Both the position numbers and the translations under genes were made by a program. The notes beneath the pieces are model-generated. The model was not told the DNA's origin, ran no database searches, and saw nothing but the letters and a program-made list of their open reading frames with translations. From assembly GCF_000317475.1 (NCBI RefSeq), contig NC_019729.1:4292501-4356500 (forward strand): a stretch of DNA of 64,000 nt, in the 5' to 3' direction. Within the stretch, counting starts at the first letter, position 1; every line of letters begins with the position of its first letter. Positions 1-9,176 of the stretch are shown one piece after another. Source of the stretch: Oscillatoria nigro-viridis PCC 7112 (GTDB lineage: Bacteria; Cyanobacteriota; Cyanobacteriia; Cyanobacteriales; Microcoleaceae).

Positions 1-1
1 T

Positions 2-1339
2 GAAGCAGAACTACCATTCGATTCAGAATTTAAGGGTTATGAAGAGGTAATAGTTCAAGACATTTTACTGAAAACAGATAACGTGTTATTCCGGAAAGAG
101 AACTATTACTCACCTTCTGAAAAGAAAACATACTTAGCATCGTTACCATCCGGATATGATGGAGAGTTTGGCCCGGGAATAAAAGCGTTAGTTATGAGCC
201 TGTATTACGGGGGAAACATGACTCAAGGGAAGCTATTAGATCTTTTAAGCAATATTGGGATTTCCATGTCAGCCGGTTATTTATCAAATCTGCTGGTAAA
301 TAATTCATCAAAGTTTGAATCAGAATTTAACGAAGTGTATGTATCCGGATTAGCAAGTAGCCCCTGGCAACACTTAGACCAAACAAGTGCGCGTGTTAAA
401 GGAGTAAATCACACTACAAATATAATTGGCAACCCATTATATACAGTTTATTCTACAACCTTAAGAAAAGACCGATTAAGCGTACTTGGAGTATTACAGA
501 ACAACCGAGAACTTAAGTTTATTCTATCTCCACTTACTTACCAGCTATTAGATAAGTTCAATGTACCCCAGAAGTGGAGCCATCAAATTAAAGGATTGCC
601 GCAAGAAATTCCGTTGAAGGGTGATGAGTTTAACTCCTTGCTGAATCAAAATCTGGGTTCTGTTGGCTCTCAACATCGTACCAGGATTTTCGAGGCAGCA
701 GCGATTGCTTTTTATGCTCAGCAATCCCAGATTCCGGTAATAAAAACTCTGGTGACTGATGATGCACCCCTGTTTAAATTACTCACAGATGATTTATCTT
801 TATGTTGGGTGCATGAAGCAAGACATTATCAAAATTTAAGTCCCTTGGTTACTTGTCATCAAAAAAAGTTAGACAAGTTTCTTGATGATTTTTGGGACTA
901 CTACCGAGAATTATTAGCTTATAAAAACTCTCCATCTGGGTTAGAGAAGCTCAGGCTCAGATCAAAATTTTGGGAAATTTTCGGCAGTCTAAGTGGTTAT
1001 GAACAATTAGATGAACGAAAAAAATTAACTTTGAGTAAAATATCTGAGTTGCTTTTAGTTTTGGAGCATCCGGAATTACCTTTACATAATAACCCGGCCG
1101 AATTAGCTGCTAGAACAATCGTGCAGCGACGAAATATTAGTTATGCAACCCAAACTTGTGAAGGAACTAAGGCGATGGATGTTTTCATGTCTCTGGTGGC
1201 GACTACCCGCAAATTAGGAATTAGCTTTTTTGAATATATGCACGACCGTATTTCTTACCTGGGAAATATTCAATCTCTAGGGACGATTATTCGTCAACAA
1301 TCTTCGGTTTATTCTCTGGGTGTGTCTTGGTCTGATTGA
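2..1339 (+). CDS. IS66-like transposase, 5' end outside the window
   Basis: The frame is open from base 2, so the N-terminus lies upstream of the window; a GTG at 83 is an internal codon rather than a convincing start. The C-terminal part resembles the DDE transposase domain of IS66-type elements. Candidate acidic residues lie in HLDQTSARV, LVTDDAPLF and LHNNPAELAAR, and WVHEARHYQNL matches the conserved His/Arg block before the last catalytic Glu. The final helical segment after SYATQTCEGTKA is also typical. No stop or frameshift interrupts the visible part. No terminal inverted repeat could be recognised downstream, so the right end of the element is not placed. Family assignment is by motif recognition only. 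Confidence 0.8.
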   Translation, partial: EAELPFDSEFKGYEEVIVQDILLKTDNVLFRKENYYSPSEKKTYLASLPSGYDGEFGPGIKALVMSLYYGGNMTQGKLLDLLSNIGISMSAGYLSNLLVNNSSKFESEFNEVYVSGLASSPWQHLDQTSARVKGVNHTTNIIGNPLYTVYSTTLRKDRLSVLGVLQNNRELKFILSPLTYQLLDKFNVPQKWSHQIKGLPQEIPLKGDEFNSLLNQNLGSVGSQHRTRIFEAAAIAFYAQQSQIPVIKTLVTDDAPLFKLLTDDLSLCWVHEARHYQNLSPLVTCHQKKLDKFLDDFWDYYRELLAYKNSPSGLEKLRLRSKFWEIFGSLSGYEQLDERKKLTLSKISELLLVLEHPELPLHNNPAELAARTIVQRRNISYATQTCEGTKAMDVFMSLVATTRKLGISFFEYMHDRISYLGNIQSLGTIIRQQSSVYSLGVSWSD

Positions 1340-1561
1340 AGAAATTCAAAAAAATATAAAGGCTCTGAATTATTGGTTCTTGATTCCTGTAGTAAGTGTC
1401 GTATAAACCCACGGTTAATTGTGACTTTAGTGGCTAAAAAATACTATGACATTCTTGATTTTATGATTAATAATATGTCATATTATACCATGCTGTGCCT
1501 AGATTGTTAACCTTTTTTTTTACTGTTACCCCGATTTATTGAGCGGATACCTAATTCCCAC

Positions 1562-2077
1562 ATGACTCGCTTAGCCACAACAATAGAAGCCATACTTTAC
1601 TTAAAAGGTCAGCCAGTGTCGATCGCAGAAATTGCCGAGATTGCCAAGTGCGATCGAGCCGAAGCCGAAGACGCCATCATCGAACTTATGTCTGACTCGT
1701 CCCACCGCGACAGTGCATTAGAAGTCGTCGAAACCCCCACAGGATACAGCCTGCAACTCAGAGAAGAGTTTGCCAGTTTAATGCAAACTTTAATACCTCC
1801 AGAATTAGGTGTGGGAGCTTTGCGGACGCTGGCTGCGATCGCCCTCAAAGGCGGCATCGCTCAGCCAGATTTAGTTAACTTGCGAGGTTCAGGAGCTTAC
1901 CAACAAGTGCAGGAACTTGTAGAAATGGGTTTCGTCCGCAAACGGCGGCCCACTGAAGGGCGGTCGTATTGGTTACAAGTTACCGAGAAATTTCATCGGT
2001 ACTTTCAAGTAGACCAACTGCCAAAACAATTGCAAATTGACTTTCAGGCAAATTTGTACCCAAACAATGACGAGTAG
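1562..2077 (+). CDS. scpB: Segregation and condensation protein B (ScpB)
   Basis: The 171-residue product matches ScpB, the winged-helix subunit that joins ScpA and SMC in the chromosome condensation complex. The N-terminal winged helix has the family opening TTIEAILYLKGQPVSIAEIA. The second half has the usual LRTLAAIALKGGIAQPDLVNLRGSGA block and the VRKRRPTEGRSYWLQVT wing. Length is normal for cyanobacterial ScpB. The ATG at 1562 lies just after CCCAC with no strong Shine-Dalgarno. A DUF760 gene follows 42 bp downstream in the same direction, so the two are probably co-transcribed. No scpA or smc gene is in the window. Confidence 0.93.
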   Translation: MTRLATTIEAILYLKGQPVSIAEIAEIAKCDRAEAEDAIIELMSDSSHRDSALEVVETPTGYSLQLREEFASLMQTLIPPELGVGALRTLAAIALKGGIAQPDLVNLRGSGAYQQVQELVEMGFVRKRRPTEGRSYWLQVTEKFHRYFQVDQLPKQLQIDFQANLYPNNDE

Positions 2078-2119
2078 TTTGAAGTAGAATGTAACCAGCC
2101 AGAAATTAAGAATCGCCAA

Positions 2120-2467
2120 ATGGTTTTTCACCCTGACTTTGACACATCCAATGCCCAACAAACCGCAGTCAATCCACTGCTGAAGTACCTCCAACACCAA
2201 TCCCCGGAGGTTCTAGCCCGCGTCGCCAAGTCCGTCAGCCCCGATATCAGAGAAATAATCTCTCATAACGTTCAAGGACTTGTCGGCGTTTTGCCTTCAG
2301 AAAATTTTAACGTCGAAATTACCACCGATCGCGAAAACTTAGCAGGTTTGCTAGCTTCAGCGATGATGACAGGGTATTTTTTGAGGCAAATGGAGCAAAG
2401 GATGCACCTCGAAGAAAATTTAGCAAGCACCAGCTCGATTAAACCAAACTCACCCAAAGACAAGTAA
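2120..2467 (+). CDS. DUF760 family protein
   Basis: This 115-residue protein has the layout of the DUF760 family found in cyanobacteria and plastids: an N-terminal NPLLKYLQHQSPEVLARVAKS helix, then DIREIISHNVQGLVGVLP and a C-terminal ENLAGLLASAMMTGYFLRQMEQRM helix. It is predicted soluble and largely helical. Its biochemical role is unknown to me. It follows scpB by 42 bp on the same strand and is likely in the same transcript. Confidence 0.85.
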   Translation: MVFHPDFDTSNAQQTAVNPLLKYLQHQSPEVLARVAKSVSPDIREIISHNVQGLVGVLPSENFNVEITTDRENLAGLLASAMMTGYFLRQMEQRMHLEENLASTSSIKPNSPKDK

Positions 2468-2770
2468 AAAGATCGACGGGTTGGGGAAGCCAGAAAGATG
2501 AAAGTAGTTCAGAAAAATCCATAATCCTGAATCATGGAGGCACAGGGAATTAAGAAACCGGGCTGTTAACCGGGTATCCCTCGCCCTACACCGAGGATTT
2601 TGGTGAAAAAACCCGGTTACTGCTTCCAGGACTAAAAATCAGATTTATCTTTCATCCTCCACCGTTTGCAAATAAATACCAGTTTCACAAAAGAGTGCAA
2701 CTGTAGGTAAGCTCGAAATCCTTATGCAGTAAGTCATTCCCAATTCTTTCATCGAAAATCGAAAATGGTA
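2468..2770. other. Intergenic, convergent genes, inverted repeat
   Basis: This gap lies between the convergent DUF760 and HtrA genes. Around 2553-2622 it holds related, partly inverted copies of an AACCGGGTTT-type word (GAAACCGGGCTG, TAACCGGGT, AAAACCCGGTTACTG), a common intergenic repeat type in this kind of genome. It could act as a bidirectional terminator, but there is no clear U-tract. I see no gene. Confidence 0.4.
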
Positions 2771-3991
2771 TTACCCACCGGCGGAGCTACCCGATAGGGG
2801 AAAAGCACCCGGACGTACTTTAATTTTCTGAACTTGACCCAAACGGTTAATTTCCAGTTCGAGTTCTTTGCCCACAACAGTGTTTTCTACCCGTTCTTGC
2901 ACGTCCCCGGGGGTGTTAACCGCAATTCCGTCAACTTTTTGAATGACATCTCCGGGGCGCAAGTCTGCTTTTTGAGCGGGGGAATTTTCCACGACTCGCG
3001 TCACGGCTACGCCTCGATCGAGGGTAATTTTATTATTATCGAGCTGTTTGTTGAGTTCTGCCTTGGTGGCGGGACTCAAGCTGACCATTTGAATGCCGAG
3101 ATAGGGATGTTCGGCTTTACCTTTGGCGAATAGCTGATCTGAAACTCGTTTGGCGGTTTCGATCGGAATTGCAAATCCCAAGCCCTGAGCGTCCGCACGG
3201 ATAGCGGTATTGATGCCAATTACTTCGCCTTGGTCATTGAGTAGCGGCCCACCAGAATTGCCGGGGTTGATGGCGGCGTCGGTTTGGATGAAGCGGACTC
3301 GCTTGTCTGGGATGCCGACTTGGGAACTCGATCGACCCGTAGCGCTGATAATGCCCACAGTCACGGTATTGTCGAGACCTAAAGGATTGCCGATCGCGAT
3401 CGCCCACTGTCCCGGTACAATGTTGTCCGATCGACCCAAAGCCACCTGCGGCAGTTCCTTAGCATTAATCTTAACCACAGCGACATCCGTCAGCGGATCG
3501 ACTCCCTGCACCTTACCCTCAAACTCGCGGCCGTCTTTGAGCGTTACCTTGACAGTATCCGTCCCCGAGACAACGTGAGCATTAGTAACGATGCGGCCGT
3601 CAGGAGTGAGAATAAACCCGGAACCCGTACCTCTCTTGACTCGTTCTTCCGGCTGCGGCAAATTCTCCCCAAAAAACCGACGAAACAAAGGATTTTTGAA
3701 AGCTTCCGGCACTTGATTGGCCACCTTGCTTGATGCGTCAATCCGCACTACAGCAGGGCCGACTTTTTCGGCTGCTTCAGCAATAAAATTGGGATTGCTG
3801 CGATCGACCGCCCGATTTTCCAGAACTGGAGGAGACGCATAGGGGGGGATTTGCTGGCGTACTACTGGCAAAACCAATCCGGTTTCCAGATTGTTTGAGC
3901 CTTGCAGATAGCGATTTCCCAACCATCCCATACCTCCGCCGATTGACAGCAAAGTCACATAAAGGGTCGCTTGCTTAAAAGATAAACTCAT
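2771..3991 (-). CDS. HtrA/DegP-type serine protease with PDZ domain (HhoA/HhoB/HtrA)
   Basis: A 406-residue envelope protease for protein quality control. Residues about 8-28 form an uncleaved or cleavable signal anchor. The trypsin-like domain has the full triad: His139 in IVTNAHVV, Asp169 in DPLTDVAVVKI and Ser246 in NPGNSGGPL. One PDZ domain follows (about residues 295-395) with GVAVTRVVENSPAQKADLRPGDVI. Length and single PDZ match the cyanobacterial Hho/HtrA group; which of the three paralogues it is cannot be decided here. The ATG at 3991 gives the normal N-terminus. It is transcribed alone, convergent with scpB-DUF760. Confidence 0.93.
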   Translation of the reverse strand: MSLSFKQATLYVTLLSIGGGMGWLGNRYLQGSNNLETGLVLPVVRQQIPPYASPPVLENRAVDRSNPNFIAEAAEKVGPAVVRIDASSKVANQVPEAFKNPLFRRFFGENLPQPEERVKRGTGSGFILTPDGRIVTNAHVVSGTDTVKVTLKDGREFEGKVQGVDPLTDVAVVKINAKELPQVALGRSDNIVPGQWAIAIGNPLGLDNTVTVGIISATGRSSSQVGIPDKRVRFIQTDAAINPGNSGGPLLNDQGEVIGINTAIRADAQGLGFAIPIETAKRVSDQLFAKGKAEHPYLGIQMVSLSPATKAELNKQLDNNKITLDRGVAVTRVVENSPAQKADLRPGDVIQKVDGIAVNTPGDVQERVENTVVGKELELEINRLGQVQKIKVRPGAFPLSGSSAGG

Positions 3992-4265
3992 TTAATAACT
4001 CCCGCTAAATACCTCATCCCCGCAGACAGGTTCCGAATCAAGCATTTTTGTCTTGGCGACGGGAAGGAAGCGGGGCGGGGCTTACCGCTTCCTCAAGAAC
4101 ATAGCTGTTAACAGGCAGGCGCCCATCGGCATCACAGGCAATTTTGCCGGATTTGCCAAGAGCGACTCAAAGTAATAATTCTCATCCTAACTTGGCTTAG
4201 CCTGGGATTTACAGTCTGGGGGGTGGCTAGAGCTTTCAAATATGCAGTTTCACAGGATTTAAAAA

Positions 4266-5219
4266 TTGTCAACTGTCCGAAATGAATATTTTTTTATGTA
4301 CATAATGACTTTTAAACGCTTATTTCCGCTGATTGGTGCAATAATTTGGTCGATCGCACCCGTTGGGAAAACGGCAGCAAATACCGAGATCCCACCTGCA
4401 AATCTTCCTTCAGGTACACCTGTAGAAAACCCCGACCCGGCCCGCGATTGTCCGAGTCCGGCTATGTCTCGGTTGCGCCGCCACACTGCGGCCCAGGGCG
4501 AAACAATAGAAAGCATCGCGCGGCAGTACAATGTGATTCCTGCGGCGCTGATCGGGATAAATCCGATGTTGCGGGACGGTGGAGTATCTGCTGGAAGTGC
4601 GATCGTCATTCCTCCGTACAGTGGCATCGAGGTAGAAGTGCCTGCGGGCTGGAATTGGCAAAAACTGGCAGAAGCTTACAAAGTGCGTGCAGATTTGCTA
4701 TTTGAGGCGAATGGGTGCAGGCCTTTGGGGAAAACGGTGTTTGTGCCAGCGGTGAATAGGTCGATCGGGCCTTCTATCAATCCCGATGCAACGCCATCGG
4801 TGCAAGGATTTCCGCTGCCGGCGCCAGCAGTGGAAGCTTTGCGTTACGGGCGGCAATTGGATCGGGCGCGGCGCGAATTTTTTTTCCACAGCGGCGTAGA
4901 TTTTTTGGCGTCGGAGGGTACGCAGGTTTTGGCCGCGGGCGAAGGGACTGTCGCCTTTGCCGGGCCGCAGGGGGATTACGGGAATTTAGTGGTGGTGAAC
5001 CATCAAGCGGGGAAGCAAACGCGCTACGCTCATTTGAAAGATATTGCGGTAAAAGTCGGTCAAAAAGTGCAGTCTGGAGAAGTTTTGGGAACTGTGGGGA
5101 TGACGGGAAAACGGGACATTTCGCCATCTCATTTGCATTTTGAAGTTCGGTACAATTCGGGTTTAGGTTGGGTTGCTGAAGACCCGCTGCTTTATTTGCA
5201 AGCGACTATTAAAAAATAG
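4266..5219 (+). CDS. LysM and M23-peptidase domain protein (cell-wall endopeptidase type)
   Basis: A 317-residue exported protein. I prefer the TTG at 4266 because an AGGA motif sits 8 nt upstream (4254-4257); ATGs at 4296 and 4305 lack a ribosome binding site but would also leave the signal peptide (around LFPLIGAIIWSIAPVG). A LysM domain (RRHTAAQGETIESIARQYNV) and a second LysM-like stretch (WNWQKLAEAYKVRADLLFEA) precede an M23 peptidase domain with HSGVD and HLHFEV zinc-ligand motifs, so the active site looks intact. The expected role is peptidoglycan binding and cross-link hydrolysis, for example in cell separation or filament fragmentation. It stands alone on its strand. Confidence 0.88.
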   Translation: MSTVRNEYFFMYIMTFKRLFPLIGAIIWSIAPVGKTAANTEIPPANLPSGTPVENPDPARDCPSPAMSRLRRHTAAQGETIESIARQYNVIPAALIGINPMLRDGGVSAGSAIVIPPYSGIEVEVPAGWNWQKLAEAYKVRADLLFEANGCRPLGKTVFVPAVNRSIGPSINPDATPSVQGFPLPAPAVEALRYGRQLDRARREFFFHSGVDFLASEGTQVLAAGEGTVAFAGPQGDYGNLVVVNHQAGKQTRYAHLKDIAVKVGQKVQSGEVLGTVGMTGKRDISPSHLHFEVRYNSGLGWVAEDPLLYLQATIKK

Positions 5220-5500
5220 GATTGTTAGTGTGCTGGGGGGGTGACAACCCGCCCCAAATCCAGAGGGGGTAAGGATTGAGCTGTGTTGTGGTAAAAAAAG
5301 ATAGGCAGCAGAATTATTACACGATTGCCTATCGCAAAAAATATGTTACCAACCTTTTACGAGACTCACTTACAAAAACAACTGACACAAACCCCGTTTA
5401 TTTTACTCACAATCTTTTTGAATCTCATAGAATCCGAGAAACAAGTAACGATCGCACTAATCGGGTTCCCATTAATCACTTATTGGTGAACAACTTATTG

Positions 5501-5721
5501 CCCGATCGCACATTTCTCTCAAATTCGATCGCCCGATCGACAAAAAACCCGATCGCCCATAAACCAAAAACTCTATCGCACATAAACCCAAAAACCCGAT
5601 CGCACATTTCTCTCAAATTCGATCGCCCGATCGACAAAAAACCCGATCGCCCATCCACCAAAAACTCTATCGCACATAAACCCAAAAACCCGATCGCACA
5701 TTTCTCTCAAATTCGATCGCC
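5501..5721. repeat. 94-bp tandem repeat, about 2.35 units, rich in CGATCG motifs
   Basis: Units begin at 5501, 5595 and 5689 with CCCGATCGCACATTTCTCTC, giving a period of exactly 94 bp; the first two are nearly identical and the third is cut after about 33 bp. Each unit carries several CGATCG/GATCGCCC motifs related to HIP1 and phrases such as AACTCTATCGCACAT. Because the unit has few stops, long spurious reading frames occur on both strands. The same opening block recurs at 6036-6068, next to the RTX gene. Confidence 0.8.
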
Positions 5722-5760
5722 CTGAAACCGAGTGAAAATTTGTCTGCTTTGTGACACAGC

Positions 5761-5905
5761 CCGCCGGGGGTTGAAACCCCCGTCTCATAGAAGACAGTCG
5801 GTTGAAACCGACTGAAAATTCGCATGAAACCGATACACATCAACTAACTCTTCAGTCCTCTTTCAGAGGACTTTCGCTATGAGACAGGGGTTTCAACCCC
5901 TGGCG
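5761..5905. repeat. MITE-like inverted-repeat element
   Basis: The left arm (5761-5790) and right arm (5876-5905) are imperfect inverted copies: CCGGGGGTTGAAACCCCCG and GTCTCATAG on the left, CTATGAGAC and GGGGTTTCAACCCCTGGCGG on the right. The interior contains smaller palindromes, CAGTCGGTTGAAACCGACTG and AGTCCTCTTTCAGAGGACT. There is no coding potential. This looks like a non-autonomous mobile repeat dispersed in Oscillatoriales genomes; no transposase in the window can be tied to it. Confidence 0.65.
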
Positions 5906-5960
5906 GACTCGGCGACGAACCAACTAGCCCCTGGCGCGGACTAACTAACGGACTAACAAA

Positions 5961-6068
5961 TCAAATTCGATCGCCCCTCAACCCAAAAACCCGATCGCCC
6001 ATTCATCCAAAAATGCGATCGCCCATTCATCCAAAAATGCGATCGCACATTTCTCTCAAATTCGATCG
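5961..6068. repeat. Short HIP1-type direct repeats
   Basis: The phrase CCATTCATCCAAAAATGCGA occurs twice in tandem, with related AACCCAAAAACCCGATCGCCC before it. The tract ends with CGATCGCACATTTCTCTCAA, the opening of the 94-bp repeat 340 bp away. It abuts the stop codon of the RTX gene. Confidence 0.7.
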
Positions 6069-6071
6069 GCC

Positions 6072-8381
6072 TTAAACCAACTCTACATCACAGTAACTGG
6101 AAATGGGCCCATCACGTAATCCACCATCAAGACCAAAATTTGTGAAATTTGAAATAGAATTTAAGTCACGACTACCACTTCTAGCTGAAACCCTCACGGA
6201 TTGACCTGATGTAACACAGTCCCCAAAAGCGTTTGGCTTGTTTCGTATCCCAAAACTTATCGTGCCACTGGAAGAGGAAACGGGAATGATTTTGGTTTGT
6301 GTTCCATTTGCTGTATCAAGTTCTACGAGAAAATTGTCTATGTCGTTTATTGGATCGCAGTATGCTAGTGTGTATTGTGCCGTTTGTCCATAGGGGATGC
6401 GGTCAGGGATGAGTTCTACTTTAATGTTTAAAGCTCCTCCTAAACAAGTTGGTGCTGGTTCAGGCGTAGTCGCAGGTCGATCGCAAAAGTCAAATGGAAA
6501 ATTATACTTTTTAGCAAGAAACTTTCGGATCTGAGGCAAAAAGTTGGTTTTAGAAGGTTCAGTCGGCTCTTCTTTTCCAAATGAATTAATGAGATCCTTA
6601 GTAGATGAAGATAAATCTAAAGTACCTCCTACAGCATTTTCTAAGTCTTCTGCAAGTCCTGCGGATTTGAGAGCTTTTTCAATTCCTATTCCCTTCAATT
6701 GGTCAATTACCGCATCACCAAGGTCTTTATCGCTACCTGTAAGAAGTTTGCAACTGTAGTCAATGACTGTCAACGCCGTTGATACTCCCTTCAATCCTAG
6801 TCCAATAACGTCAAGTGATGCGCTAAGTCCCCCACTAGGAGCAGCAAACAATATACCAGTAACTAATGCAACGTTAGCAACAAAATCCACCACTTTAGCC
6901 ACTTTGCCAATTCCTTCACAGAAGTCTTTAAGCGGCTGACAATTTGTCGCAAAATCTGGTTGACCAACGGTCGGAGGAGTAACTGGCTCAGGATTAGTAG
7001 GTACGGTCGGCTCAATTGGCAGAGGAACAGTTACAGAGTCAATAATCTGACCATCTTTGATCCGCGATATTACACCTTCATCCTGATTGCCATTTTCAGC
7101 GTTCTGGCGAGACTCAACTCGTACAGTTTCATTAGAGCCTTCAAGAGTGACATCCGCGCTTGTACCATCTCGATTCAAGCGCGTTGTACTACCACGAACA
7201 CCCGTTGTACGATTGGGTACAAATATAACTGATTCTACGAAACGTCCGTCAGCATCATCTTGAAAAACAATTGTATATTTGCTACCATCACTCGCCGGAA
7301 ATTCCATCTGAAATCTGGTGTCAGATAGCTTTTTTACTTCCGGTAAATCAATTGTGACTTTATCTTCAGGACGCTCTGGTTCCACATCATAAGGTCTGAA
7401 ACGACCACTTAAATCATCTGGTGTCACTCCCAAAACAGTACCTAACAAAGCCCCTGTTGCAGCCACCTTAATATCCACAGCAGAACCACCAGACGGCTGC
7501 ACTTTCGACTCCAAAACAATATCGGATTCCCGAAGATTTGTACTAAGTCCGATAAAATCGATCGTTCTTTGAAAGTCAGTAATTAAGTCAAAAGTAGGAG
7601 ATCCTAAAGACTGTTCATAACGCAGAAAAAACACATCTTGACCCGCACCACCAGTCAGGGTATCGTTGCCCAAATCGCCAATCAGGAAGTCATCGCCATC
7701 TTCCCCATTCACAATATCGTTACCGCGACCACCCCGCAAAAAGTCGTCTCCGCCTGCACCGAAGATTACGTCATCACCTGCGTTTCCGTTGACACCATCG
7801 GCACTTTCACCACCCTGCAAGGTGTCTGCACCCTCACCGCCAAGCAGACCGTTTTGGCCCGCACCGCCACTGAGAAAATCGTTTCCCAAGCCGCCGTAGA
7901 GCAAATCAGCACCACCTCGGCCCTCAATTCGGTCATTTCCTTCGTCGCCATAGACGACATCCCCAGATTCGGAACCAGTAATCGAATCCGCACCGCCTAA
8001 ACCCCGCAAACCGCCGATGAGAGTATCCAGCAAGCCAAGGGGAATTGTAAATGTGTCGCTTTGCTCAGTTAAAATGTATGCACTACCATCGGCAGAAAGC
8101 GATCCAATGCTGACTTGAGAACTCGATCGCCCGATATCCCCATCAACACTACCGGAGATAAAGTCCTTGCCCGTGTTACCATTGAAAAAGTCTGGCGCGA
8201 TCGAACTTTCTAGCGTATCGTTGCTTCCCAAGCTAAAGATATTCTGGATATTCTGAGCATTCGATACCGTCTCTTGAGTCGTGGCTTTTTTCGAGCCACA
8301 GCCGCAATCCGCTTGATTCTTGGCGCTGCTACCGTTCAATATCTCATCGTTCTTGTCCAGCAAAGCTAAATTGTCAGGCAT
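6072..8381 (-). CDS. RTX-type calcium-binding repeat protein
   Basis: A 769-residue acidic protein. After an N-terminal tail with a Cys-Gly-Cys-Gly motif (Cys26, Cys28), residues about 115-260 hold a run of GGxGxDxLxGG nonapeptides, such as GNDFLSGGAGQNGLLGGEGA, which form a Ca-binding parallel beta-roll. The roll ends with LTGGAGQDVFFLRY and DLITDFQ, as in other hemolysin-type proteins. The rest has no domain I recognise; about residues 490-590 are hydrophobic and Ala/Gly-rich, and the C-terminal about 110 residues look like a beta domain. RTX proteins are normally secreted by type I systems using C-terminal signals, but none is adjacent. A divergent HTH gene starts 130 bp away. Confidence 0.8.
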   Translation of the reverse strand: MPDNLALLDKNDEILNGSSAKNQADCGCGSKKATTQETVSNAQNIQNIFSLGSNDTLESSIAPDFFNGNTGKDFISGSVDGDIGRSSSQVSIGSLSADGSAYILTEQSDTFTIPLGLLDTLIGGLRGLGGADSITGSESGDVVYGDEGNDRIEGRGGADLLYGGLGNDFLSGGAGQNGLLGGEGADTLQGGESADGVNGNAGDDVIFGAGGDDFLRGGRGNDIVNGEDGDDFLIGDLGNDTLTGGAGQDVFFLRYEQSLGSPTFDLITDFQRTIDFIGLSTNLRESDIVLESKVQPSGGSAVDIKVAATGALLGTVLGVTPDDLSGRFRPYDVEPERPEDKVTIDLPEVKKLSDTRFQMEFPASDGSKYTIVFQDDADGRFVESVIFVPNRTTGVRGSTTRLNRDGTSADVTLEGSNETVRVESRQNAENGNQDEGVISRIKDGQIIDSVTVPLPIEPTVPTNPEPVTPPTVGQPDFATNCQPLKDFCEGIGKVAKVVDFVANVALVTGILFAAPSGGLSASLDVIGLGLKGVSTALTVIDYSCKLLTGSDKDLGDAVIDQLKGIGIEKALKSAGLAEDLENAVGGTLDLSSSTKDLINSFGKEEPTEPSKTNFLPQIRKFLAKKYNFPFDFCDRPATTPEPAPTCLGGALNIKVELIPDRIPYGQTAQYTLAYCDPINDIDNFLVELDTANGTQTKIIPVSSSSGTISFGIRNKPNAFGDCVTSGQSVRVSARSGSRDLNSISNFTNFGLDGGLRDGPISSYCDVELV

Positions 8382-8443
8382 ACACTGTTGCTTTGTGTTG
8401 GTGATTTAAGAAATCTACCTCACCTGTCTCATCTATGTCATGG

Positions 8444-8478
8444 CTGAAAAAGCCCGAAAAAGACTGAAAAAGCCCGAA
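8444..8478. repeat. Two direct repeats in the divergent RTX/HTH promoter region
   Basis: CTGAAAAAGCCCGAA occurs at 8444-8458 and again at 8464-8478, with a 20-bp period (two helical turns), inside the 130-bp divergent spacer. The position and phasing suit an operator for a dimeric regulator. This is inference from position only. Confidence 0.35.
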
Positions 8479-8511
8479 GTTTCCTTAACTTTATATTTCT
8501 TCACTTAACCC

Positions 8512-9075
8512 ATGCAGCCCAACGACGATCGCCCGTTGCAAGCCGTCCCTGACGATAACGAATTGCTGAAATTGGTCGATGGTCTAATATTTGAAAAAAC
8601 AGGCAAACATCTCAACACGCTGCAACGGCTACTGTTTCAGGGAATGTATGATGGTAAAACCTACGAAGCTATCGCTCGTGACACCCGCTACACTACCAAA
8701 TACGTCCGAGAAGTCGGCTACAAGTTACTCAAAACTCTCTCGATAGTGATGGATGAAGAGATGCAAAAAGGCAATCTCAAAGCTGCTGTCGATCGCAGAA
8801 ATATTAGCAATACTTCAAACTTCGGCAGAGATTATATTCAATACGTCGAATACGTCCACACCCTCAACCTCAACCCCTGTCTTTCTGGGCCTAGCAAATC
8901 TGATAACAAATACGCCACTGAATCCAGATTCAAAACTCAGATCGAACGCCTCGAAATTGATGTAGCTGATGTCGTTTGCAAATTGCACAGTCAAGGTATC
9001 GAACCATGCCAAATCGCTCAGTTACTTGGTCTGCCAGATGTGACGGTAGAAACAATATTGCGTGAATTATCATAG
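8512..9075 (+). CDS. Helix-turn-helix protein with a vMap-type N-terminal domain
   Basis: A 187-residue soluble protein. Residues about 20-85 (LVDGLIFEKTGKHLNTLQRL through YEAIARDTRYTTKYVREVGY) match the DNA-binding-like domain at the N-terminus of many cyanobacterial NB-ARC/WD40 and CHAT-type signalling proteins. Here it occurs without an ATPase or effector domain. The C-terminus (VCKLHSQGIEPCQIAQLLGLPDVTVETI) looks like a second HTH. It is divergent from the RTX gene with a repeated motif between, so regulation of that gene is a reasonable guess. The ATG at 8512 is the only good start. Confidence 0.65.
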   Translation: MQPNDDRPLQAVPDDNELLKLVDGLIFEKTGKHLNTLQRLLFQGMYDGKTYEAIARDTRYTTKYVREVGYKLLKTLSIVMDEEMQKGNLKAAVDRRNISNTSNFGRDYIQYVEYVHTLNLNPCLSGPSKSDNKYATESRFKTQIERLEIDVADVVCKLHSQGIEPCQIAQLLGLPDVTVETILRELS

Positions 9076-9176
9076 CTAAGATGCGAGATATTTGTAGGGT
9101 GCGTCGCTGCGAAAATTTCAAGTTGATTTAGAGATTGTCGGTCGCGACTAAGCACAGGATATAAAGTAAAATATAA

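Noticed and set aside
1340-1561. Right-hand terminal repeat of the IS66-like element
   Set aside because: GTAAGTGTCGTATAAA at 1391 looked promising but is in the wrong orientation for a right end, and the left end lies outside the window.
5276-5725. 149-codon plus-strand frame and matching minus-strand frames
   Set aside because: They are produced by the 94-bp tandem repeat, have low-complexity composition and no ribosome binding site.
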